In this document: one piece after another, positions 55,690 through 64,000 of the stretch | Position numbering within the stretch: the stretch's first letter is position 1 | How the letters are laid out: each line of letters begins with the position of its first letter | Assembly: GCA_013339895.1 (NCBI GenBank) | Contig: JABACO010000006.1 | Span: forward strand, 2,705,319-2,769,318 | From: Ephydatia muelleri | Taxonomy: Eukaryota > Porifera > Demospongiae > Spongillida > Spongillidae | Direction of reading: 5' to 3' | Length of the DNA: 64,000 nt | Program-made: the position numbers and the translations under genes | The notes under the pieces: model-generated | Told to the model about the DNA's origin: nothing | Database searches by the model: none | What the model saw: only the letters and a program-made list of their open reading frames with translations

Positions 55690-57760
55690 CTAGTCACATC
55701 AACCTCATCTCCAATGGAAAAGAGCTGGTACTGGCATATGAAAGCCAATTATTGAGCAAAGCTGAGTGGAACTATAGTATTGCACGAAGGGAGTTATTAG
55801 CAGTTGTCACCTTCTCCCGTCACTTTAGGCCCTAGCTGTTAGGAAGGCACTTCACCATAAGAAAAGACCATAACTCCCTCCTATGGCTCCCTCCTATGGT
55901 TGCAAAACTTCAAGGAACCCGAAGGGCAGTTGGCACGATGGATGGAACAGCTTCAGGAGTTTGATTTTAAAATTGTCCATCAAAATGGAAAAAGTCACAG
56001 CAATGTCGATGCACTGTCCAGACGTCCAAGTGAAGACCTTGAAAGCAGCCACATTGCAGTCATTGATGTTACTGGACCTTTGGCTGAAAAGCTCAAAGGC
56101 ATTAGAGATAAACAGCTGGAGGATAGCTCCATTGGGCCAGTGCTGGTGGCAAGAGAAGCCAATGAGTTCCCAGAAAAGGATGAGCTTAAAAAATATTCAA
56201 TTGGAACCCATCAGCTGTTTCAGCTCTGGGTCAATTGGAAGTGAAGCATGGTGTACGTACTTCACTGCAAGTTAATTGGAACAGGAGGTGGGAGTTCTTG
56301 TTTACGATTAGTAGTAACAGCATCTCTGAGCAACAAAGTCTTGTCAGAACTGCATATGGTGTTGCAAGTGAACACCTAGGCCAGGATAATGCAGGTGGAC
56401 ACCTAGGCCAGGATAATGCAGGTGGACACCTAGGCCAGGATCATGCAGGTGGACACCTAGGCCAGGATAATGCAGGTGGACACCTAGGCCAGGATAATGC
56501 AGGTGGACACCTAGGCCAGGATAATGCAGGTGGACACCTAGGCCAGGATAATGCAGGTGGACACCTAGGCCAGGATCATGCAGGTGGACACCTAGGCCAG
56601 GATAATGCAGGTGGACACCTAGGCCAGGATAAGAGATTAATGAAGCTGAAGGAACGTTACTACTGACCTGGACATTGGAATGATGTCCAGGATTGGTGTA
56701 ACACCTGTGCTGCATGCATATCGAGAAAATCTGTTGCACCTAAGCCAAGAGCAAGTCTTCAGCCAATTATAGCAGCTTGTCGACAAAATTTTTTGCCGCT
56801 TTTCTCCACCAGATCAACTTCATTCGGATCAAGGTCACCAACTTGAATCTCAAGTGATTCAGAAAATATGCAAATTGCTGAAAATTAAAAGACTAGAACC
56901 ACACCCTACCACCCCCAGTTGGATGCGTTGGTGGAGAAGTTCAACCGAACTTTGTTAAATATGCTGACTACTTGTAGCAGAGGTCATCCTTTTGAATGTG
57001 AGGATCATGTTAGAAGAGTATGTTTTGCCTACACTACAAGTGTCCAGGCAAGTAAAGGTTATTCACCATTCTACCTTATGTTTGGCTGGCAAAGCCAGCC
57101 TTCCTATTGATCTTATGTATGGTGACAGCTCAAGAGAATGTGAAGACGGTTCTAGACTATGTGTCCAACTTGAAACAGTCATTAGTGCAAGCAAATGCAA
57201 CTGTCCGAGAAACTTTGAGTACGAAACTACATAGGCAAAAAGTATTCTACAACAGGAAAGTTCACGGTGATACACACAAAACTGGGGACCTAGTCATGTT
57301 ATTCAGCTCAGTCATACCAAAAGCAATTGAACGTAAGTTTCATTGCCCATGGATAGGCCCACATACGATACTGGAGAGAGTCTGAGAAGCCACATATCGC
57401 ATCCAATCAACTGTAAACAATAAAACCAGCATTTGCATTTTGATAGATTGAAGCCATCCCGACCTGATGTGCGAAACCCAAGACCTCCAGTTTGAATTGT
57501 CTCTAACAGACCATCTGAAGCAGGAATACACACAGAGCCAATTGACGATGACGAACCGATGGCTGCTATTGAACCTCACATGTGCCGATCATGATGATGA
57601 CAATCCTGAAGTTGCTAGGGTCCTCTAGTTGAGCAGCCTGATATTCCTCCAGTCTGTCCCTCATCAAGAACGTCAAAGCGCGTCGACCAGATTACTACTA
57701 GAGGAATACACCATAAGATGGGATTGCTTAACAAGGGCCTCTCAGGACAGTGATATGGTG
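55690..57760 (+). mobile_element. Ty3/gypsy-like pol fossil B
   Basis: In forward order: RNase H (YSIARRELLAVVTFSRHF, LQNFKEPEGQLARWM-like text, VDALSRRP), the zinc-binding part of integrase (HLGQDKRLMKLKERYY, PGHWNDVQDWCNTCAACI), the integrase core near 56900 (LDALVEKFNRTLLNML) and a C-terminal part to about 57760. A 27-bp minisatellite has grown inside the zinc-binding part. No long terminal repeats were found. It is broken, with several breaks; relation to fossil A is unclear. Confidence 0.82.
56373..56632. repeat. 27-bp minisatellite inside the gypsy-like fossil
   Basis: Nine full copies and a partial tenth of a 27-bp unit (CACCTAGGCCAGGATAATGC plus AGGTGGA). Because 27 is a multiple of three the array reads as repeats of HLGQDNAGG; two copies have a C that changes N to H. 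It starts from the HLGQD word belonging to the integrase zinc-binding region. Confidence 0.96.
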
Positions 57761-58055
57761 CGCTTGAGGTGTACCTATGTAAGCTGACAAAATGACTATG
57801 CACCTGGTGCATGTCATTTGTGAATCCTTGGTTGTTACAGATGCAAGAAGAGCGTGACACATGTTTGATAGCATGACTGCATATAGCCAAGCTTCAATAC
57901 AGAGTCAGTGGCTCAAATATGTCACACCTCATGCAGCAATGAATATCAACTGTGGGATTAGGTGAAGAATTCTTAGGAATTAGATATTATCAGCACATTA
58001 TTCTATTTATATTTTTATAATTACAAAAGCTTACTTCCTTCGCCGCAGTGCTTCA

Positions 58056-58720
58056 ATGTTCTCCACCAGTCTCTACGCTTGTTGTTTTCTCATAATCATG
58101 GCTGGCATGAGGACGCACTGTGGTGAGCGAATGTATGTGTTGTGCGCATCTGCATGGTATGATGTTGATGAATGGGGAGTGATTGTGACCAGACTAAGAT
58201 TATCCCTTCCGTTGTCCTACCTGCAGATGCGTCATGCCGAGTATCGAGAATCTCAGCTCAGCATCAGACGGTCCACAACTTCTCCTGTACGGACCCTTGT
58301 AGCTACTGGGTTCTCTACATACTTGACTCCTCAATACCGCTGGGTGGACGGTGCAGTAGTCTTCCGTGTACCTTGGACACTACGAGTATCCTGAAAGATG
58401 CCATCGCCGTGTACAACAGTCTCAGTTTGGTGTCCAGAAATTGGATGACAATCTCGACCAATGGAACGTTGAGCATGGTGGCACAGTGCGCTTACCTAGC
58501 TTCATACAAAGACCCTCTCGTAGTTAGACAAGGAGTCATGTTGCGAAGCACGTCCTCTTCTCAACCAGTGGACTGCTCTACGCCACAGCCCAGCACCGTC
58601 CCCAGACCTTCGTCTACCATATCACTCGCCCCCAGCACAAGCGCCAACTCTAACTCCGTGTTCATTTTGTCCACTCCTGTAAACGCATGGCCTCCTTCAG
58701 ACATATTTAACCTGACTTAA
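58056..58720 (+). CDS. Secreted cysteine-containing protein, two exons, family unknown
   Basis: Exon 1 is 58056-58122 (donor gtgagc) and exon 2 is 58227-58720 (acceptor cctgcag). The intron is phase 1 and 104 bp, and the sum is 187 codons including the stop. The start MFSTSLYACCFLIIMAGMRT is a good signal peptide. The mature part has at least six cysteines (DASCRV, FSCTDPCSYW, GRCSSLPCTL, AQCAYL), probably paired as disulfides, and an NGT sequon. The last 60 residues are Ser/Thr/Pro-rich (STVPRPSSTISLAPSTSANS), like a mucin stalk. There is no membrane segment near the end, so secretion is likelier than membrane anchoring. The DxSCR plus WVLYILD pattern resembles nothing I can name. Longer frames across the intron are shadows. 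Confidence 0.7.
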
Positions 58721-59690
58721 CGACGCTCACTATATTGTGCAACAGCATTATAAGGCTCAAAGCACATGAATGCATAAAGGGGCGTGCTTTGCGCGAAAGA
58801 AAGTACGCACGTAACATTATATGGGACAGTTTCCGCGAAAATTGCCCCACGGATATATTATAAAATGTTATAAAAATGCATCGCGGGTGAATCGCTATAA
58901 CTTCCCAACGGTTAACGCTATCGACCTCCTATTTTCAACACTTCATACTACACCATTTCACTACGGGGAAACTTATTTTGGGGCCTTGCACTAGTTCCTT
59001 GCTGATGCTACGAAGTCCGATACCCCATGGGGTTCAAAACCGTCACATCTTCAGCTAGGAGAGTTTAAATCGCTTCAAATTCCGTATGTACATACAGGGG
59101 TCCTGTTGCTATTGATGTGTTCAGTTCGTTAATTTTTACTCTATCCGTCACGGAGATACAGCTGTGCAAAGTTAATGCACATTTCCCGCTCGATTGCACC
59201 ATTTTTGCATGCAACCCGTGTTCCATTCTCCCAATCCACAATAAATTTTGATAACTTCTTTGTTCCGCCCATTTCTCCCTTAAACTAAGCTAGCCGTTCC
59301 CAACTGTTTTTGTCTCACTCAGGCAGTGAGTTTATGCGGGAAAGTTAAAAGAAGAAGAACGCTGCTCAGTTCCAGACGATCGTACCAAATTAACGGACCC
59401 CAAGTGAATATAACCTTGCGCCTCCCACGTCGCCGGCAGTATTCAAAACGGCACGCGTAAGGCTATTTGCTAGCACTCACATCATCCTCTAGTCGTGTAA
59501 TAAAGCTTTCCTATTTGCCATCATCTTGCTAAAATCATCGTCTTATATCTGCCACGCCCACTCGGCTACGATTTCGGTCTCACACAACTTTCAGCTCACA
59601 CATAGTACATGAACTCATGCTGGCTCACACTTGTGCACACACTTGCATTGTTGCGTACATGGCCCTGTACACTATCGTATGGCATATTTT
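58721..59690. other. Intergenic; no gene seen
   Basis: No supported frame. A stretch GTGTAATAAAGCTTTCC at about 59496 and its flank through about 59640 recur, diverged, at about 61510-61870 (GTGTAATAAAGCTTTCTTG, then CTCACACAGAGTACATGAAC), so this region was duplicated. The first may supply a polyadenylation signal. Confidence 0.45.
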
Positions 59691-59696
59691 CTTATA

Positions 59697-59698
59697 CA

Positions 59699-59752
<54 letters not shown>

Positions 59753-61062
59753 ATGTACAGCATACTTGCACACACCAGTTATACATGTGGCAAACAATAC
59801 ACCTGTCTGATGATGGTACAAACACTTTCACTCACAAACATTGTCACATGCACATGTATTCTATTCAATTCAACTGTACTTGTGCTTGCCTGTACAGACC
59901 ACTGATTCTATGTAAATTTGTGTACCAAGCTTTCTGTACATGTATCGTGTCTCCAAGGATTGAATACATTGTGTCCCCATCTGGTATTCTAAATGTACAC
60001 AAACATTGCACACTTGCACACACACACCACTGTATAAATGTGGCAATACACATGCAAAAACGCTCACACACAACATATAGATACACAGACACACACATGA
60101 CATACACCCACAAACACACACACATACGGACACGGACACACAGGTACACATGGACACACACACAACACACAGACACACACACACAGACACACACACACAG
60201 ACACACACACATAGACACACACACAACATACACACAGACACACACACACAGAGACACACACACACAGACACATACACAGACGCACACACACACAGACACA
60301 CACACACATAGACACACACACAACATACACACAGACACACACAGACACACACACACACAGACGCACACACACAGACACACAGACACACACACACAGACAC
60401 ACACACACACACAGACACTCACACAGACACATACACACAGACACATACACACAGACACATGCAGGCATGCACAGACACACACACACAGACGCACACACAG
60501 ACACACACACACAGGCACGCATAGACCCACACAACACACTCTGACACGACAGACACATACACAGACACAGACACACACAGACATGCACAGAGACACACAC
60601 ACAGACATGCACATGAAATACACAGACACACACACGACATAAACACAGACTCATACACGACAGACAGACACAAAGACGTGGGCACACATGGACACACAAG
60701 CATAGACACACACATGCACAGACACACACATGCAGACGCACACACATGCACAGACACACACACGCACACACAAGATACACACATGCCATACACACACAAC
60801 AGACACAGACACACAAGCACACAAAGACACACACACGAAATACACAAACACACCTACAGACACACACATGAAATACACAGATACGCACACAGATACGCAC
60901 ACAGACATACATGCACACAGACTCATACACATATAGACACACACACGAAATAGACACACACAGAGACACACATGCACACACATGGACACACAGATACACA
61001 CACGACATGGACACACAGATACACACACGACATACACACAGACACACACATATACAGACACA
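59697..61062. repeat. CA and CACAGA satellite
   Basis: 59697-59750 is pure CA. After 300 bp of unique sequence, 60060-61062 is about 1 kb of ACACAGACACACACA with interspersed ACATGCACACA and ACGACATACACA words. Frames through it are artefacts. Confidence 0.96.
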
Positions 61063-61570
61063 CATGTAGCTACATGTACCTGTGTGTATGTACCGTCTCT
61101 AAAGTGCGAGCTCTATGTCATATACTCCCAAAGAATTGGTCCTCAGCCCCCATAGGATTGGTGTCCCGTACCACTGTATGCATGTGGCAAAGTATATCAC
61201 TGTATTCACCACAGCACTGGGCCCCATGGTACAATATTAAAAAGTGTGTGTGTGTGTGGGGGGGCTGGCTGATTTCTTTTGAGCAAAATGAATAATTAAA
61301 TATACAAGTCTACATGTAGAGATGCACGAATTTATTTTTAATCATGATGCGTACGATGTTGTCATCGAAAAAGTTGTTGTCGGCTATCATTCCTTGATGA
61401 GATTTACACAGTTGGCCAAAAATTGTGGTGTGTGTGTGTGGAGGGTCCCTGCATAAGACTTTAAGTTCTTACACACTCACATCCATCTTTTTGTAGTTAA
61501 GTACAATTGTGTAATAAAGCTTTCTTGTTTGGCAAAATCCTTGATCCTTGAACAACTTCTTATCATTCTT

Positions 61571-61746
61571 TAAGGCCGGCATACACGGGGCGACTTCCTG
61601 CCGATTTGTCGCATGCAACTCAAATGAATATGGACAAATGTTCCGCAAACCATCAGTAAACTAAACAATTACGGAACTTTTACCCATATTCATTCGAGTT
61701 GCATGCGACAAGTCGGCAGGAAGTCGCCCCGTGTATGCCGACCTTT
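61571..61746. mobile_element. 175-bp foldback MITE
   Basis: The arms start AAGGCCGGCATACACGGGGC and continue GACTTCCTGCCGATTTGTCG; the right arm is the complement with a few changes (GTATGCCGACCTT). Each arm is about 65 bp and the loop is about 45 bp. No coding frame. Confidence 0.9.
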
Positions 61747-61917
61747 ATGCCTCCACTACTCAGCTAGGTGGCTTGTGTACCAGTTGCAGAGACTTGAGTC
61801 TCTCTTTGCCCATACAATATTTAGCTCACACAGAGTACATGAACATGCCCTCATGTTGGTTCACACACCCTGATGCATGTGTATATGTTGTGCAAATGCG
61901 TCTGTACATCCTGAGCG

Positions 61918-61988
<71 letters not shown>
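61918..61988. repeat. (CA)n microsatellite
   Basis: About 70 bp of almost pure CA with one CATACA interruption. Confidence 0.97.
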
Positions 61989-61989
<1 letters not shown>

Positions 61990-62084
61990 AATCTCTGTGT
62001 GTTTCCTCTGTATTGTTGCAAGCAGACGTATACTCTTCTCTCATCTAGCACTCTGTACAAGTGCTCGTCTGACCTGTAAAAAAG

Positions 62085-62625
62085 CCTTTTCGGAGTACAG
62101 TATAATGAATATCGTTACTAGCTTGCTATCGATATGTCTGTGTAAACTTACCTGACCTACCACGATCTGCAACGATAAGGGAGGTACACTGTACCATCGC
62201 AGGTCTCACAGGCCTACTGTTTTCATCAGCACAATGTTGTGTGTCCCATGTCGTACTAATTGAATGCAGCGAATTAAACGAGTGTACATGAACTCAGATT
62301 GCTGTTCCTCACCATAAGTACAAAGTATGTAGTGCCTTCTACGAGTAGTCATTTAATTTACACATAAAAATTAGTACAGTGTGCTCTTAGTCTCGTACCC
62401 AGAACCAGATTCCCAACAGCTGCGCCACCCGCAGCTGTTGGGAATCTGGGTCTGGGTACGAGACTAAGGCTGCCTCTTCTAGAAGGATGTACCACGCAGT
62501 TTTTTTAATGAAGGGCGATGGTTCTGCCTGGCGATGAATTACCCTATCATTGCTGATTGCGGTAGGTCAGGGCCATGGTAAGTTTACACAGACACAATGG
62601 ATAGCAATATTCATCATTCCACAAG
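62085..62625. mobile_element. Nested foldback: outer inverted repeats around an inner 83-bp hairpin
   Basis: Inner: CTTAGTCTCGTACCCAGAAC and following bases at 62388 pair with their complement ending at 62471, arms about 38 bp with the loop GCCACCC. Outer: GTCTGTGTAAACTTACC near 62136 pairs with its complement near 62578-62594, and CTGACCTACC with GGTAGGTCAG. The hairpin may be a separate MITE inside the outer element. Confidence 0.75.
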
Positions 62626-62944
62626 CACTCAAGATAAACAGAAGCCTCTTGAGCTTGTTAGCAAACCATGGCATATCCTTACATGTATGACTGTCCCTTG
62701 TGTCAGGGGACAGTCCTATAAGGACACAATGTATGCATAAAGGACCACTCCTATGACACTACAGTGTACACGTTGCTACATGTACCTACATGTGTAGACA
62801 TGTCTCATGGTCTCATGAGCTGTTCAATGGATAGATCAAAAATGCATGTGCAAAGAAGGCATTCAGTGAAAGAAAATGTGTGTACCATCATTATCAGAGA
62901 GCACTACTGTTTTTTTCCACATGAACAACAGTGTGTGCTTTGTG

Positions 62945-64000
62945 TAACACGTGTCTGTGCACATGTGCGAGTCTGTGTGTATTGTGTGTGTATCTGTGAG
63001 TGTGTGTCTGTTGTGTCTGTGCATGTGTGTCTATATGTATTTTGTGTGTGCAAGTCTGCGTGTCTGTGTGATTCTGTGTGTGTCTGTATATTTCGTGAGT
63101 GTATATATTTCGTGTGTGTGTCTGTGTGTGCTTGTGTGTCCGTGTGTGTGTGTGTGTGTGTGTGTGTCTGTCGTGTGTGTATGTTCCTGTGTGTGTTGGT
63201 GCATGTGTGTGTCTGAGTGTTTTGTGTGACTGTCTCATGTGTGTGTCTGTGTATTTCGTGTGTGCCTGTGTATGCATGTGTGTCTGTGTGTGTGTGTGTG
63301 TTTGTATATGTGTGTGTCGTGTGTTTTGTGTGTCCATGTGTGTGTCTGTGTATCTGTTTGTATGCGTCTGTGTGTATGTCATGTGTGTGTCGTGTGTGTG
63401 TTAGTGTGTGTGTGTTTTTTTGTATGTGTCTGTGTATGCCATGTGTGTGTCTGTGTGTGCGTTTGTGTGTGTGTGTGCGTTAGTGTGTCTGTGTGTGTGT
63501 TTGTATGCATCTGTGTGTATGCATGTGTGTCTGTGTGTACCTGTGTGTGCTAGTGTGTATTTCATGCATGTGTGTCTGCATGTGTGTCTGTGTGTGCTAG
63601 TGTGTATTTCCATGTGTGTGTGTACGTGTGTGTGTGTGCGTGTGTGTGTTTGTCATATGTGTGTCGTGTGTTTTGTGTGTCCATGTGTGTGTCTGTGTAT
63701 CTGTGTGTGTGTGTGTTTGTATGCGTCAGTGTGTATGTCATGTGTGTGTCTGTGTGCGTTTGTGTGTGTGTGTGCGTTAGTGTGTCTGTGTGAGTGTGTG
63801 CGCATTAGTGTGTCTGTGTGCGTGTTTGTATGCGTCTGTGTGTACAGTGTATGTCATGTGTGTGTGTTAGTGTGTCTGTGTGTGCATTTGTGTGTCTGCG
63901 TGTGTATGTCATGTGTCTGTGTGCCTGTGTGTGTGTGTGTGTGCATTAGTGTGTCTGTGTGTGCATTTGTGTGTCTGTGTGTGTGTGCATTAGTGTGTCT
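62945..64000. repeat. TGTGTCTGTGTG satellite running off the window end
   Basis: Over 1 kb of TG with GTCTGTGTG, TTGTATGCGTC and TATGTCATGTG interruptions, continuing past the window. Its base pattern is roughly the complement of 60060-61062. Higher-order blocks recur; for example GTGTTTTGTGTGTCCATGTG occurs at about 63321 and 63668. Confidence 0.95.

Overview
This window is nuclear DNA from an animal, most likely a marine invertebrate. Genes have many small exons with GT-AG introns (some about 50 bp), the spaces between them are packed with retroelement debris, foldback elements and very long micro- and minisatellites, and a 1000-N gap (3825-4824) marks a scaffold join. The phylum cannot be fixed from the sequence; an early-branching animal such as a sponge is a guess from overall texture.

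Layout. 1-3790 is a near-identical second copy of 46079-49880 (end of an integrase fossil plus a reverse-strand LINE), and it stops at the gap. 5293-6455 is a four-exon gene for a small single-pass membrane protein. 9990-25305 is a 16-exon gene of the RNF212/Zip3 family (RING plus coiled coil, meiotic crossover factors). Between its exons 6 and 7 lies an 8.7-kb minisatellite of about 255 units of 34 bp, itself carrying a 1.1-kb foldback insertion. 25919-31705 is a six-exon gene for a membrane protein with no obvious signal peptide and tyrosine motifs of ITIM type in its tail. Its last intron holds nested DNA transposons, GT/CA tracts and an inverted minisatellite pair. 32868-33317 and 40436-40867 are two intronless calmodulin-like genes. 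34.8-40.1 kb holds LINE tails and reverse-transcriptase fossils. 44.8-46.4 kb has integrase-type debris, 49.4-53.5 kb is a composite bounded by inverted ends, and 53.9-57.8 kb has two Ty3/gypsy-like pol fossils. 58056-58720 is a two-exon secreted protein gene. 59.7-64.0 kb is mostly CA/TG satellite with small foldback elements.

The host genes do not form a pathway. The most notable items are the RNF212-like gene with its giant satellite intron and a frame-neutral exon between complementary GT and AC tracts; the orphan ITIM-type receptor whose best ITIM is made by its last splice junction; and two almost identical 780-bp terminal-inverted-repeat elements with different 7-bp target duplications, 4.7 kb apart. 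All gene models were read by eye from codon frame, splice signals and intron phase. No transcript or database was consulted.
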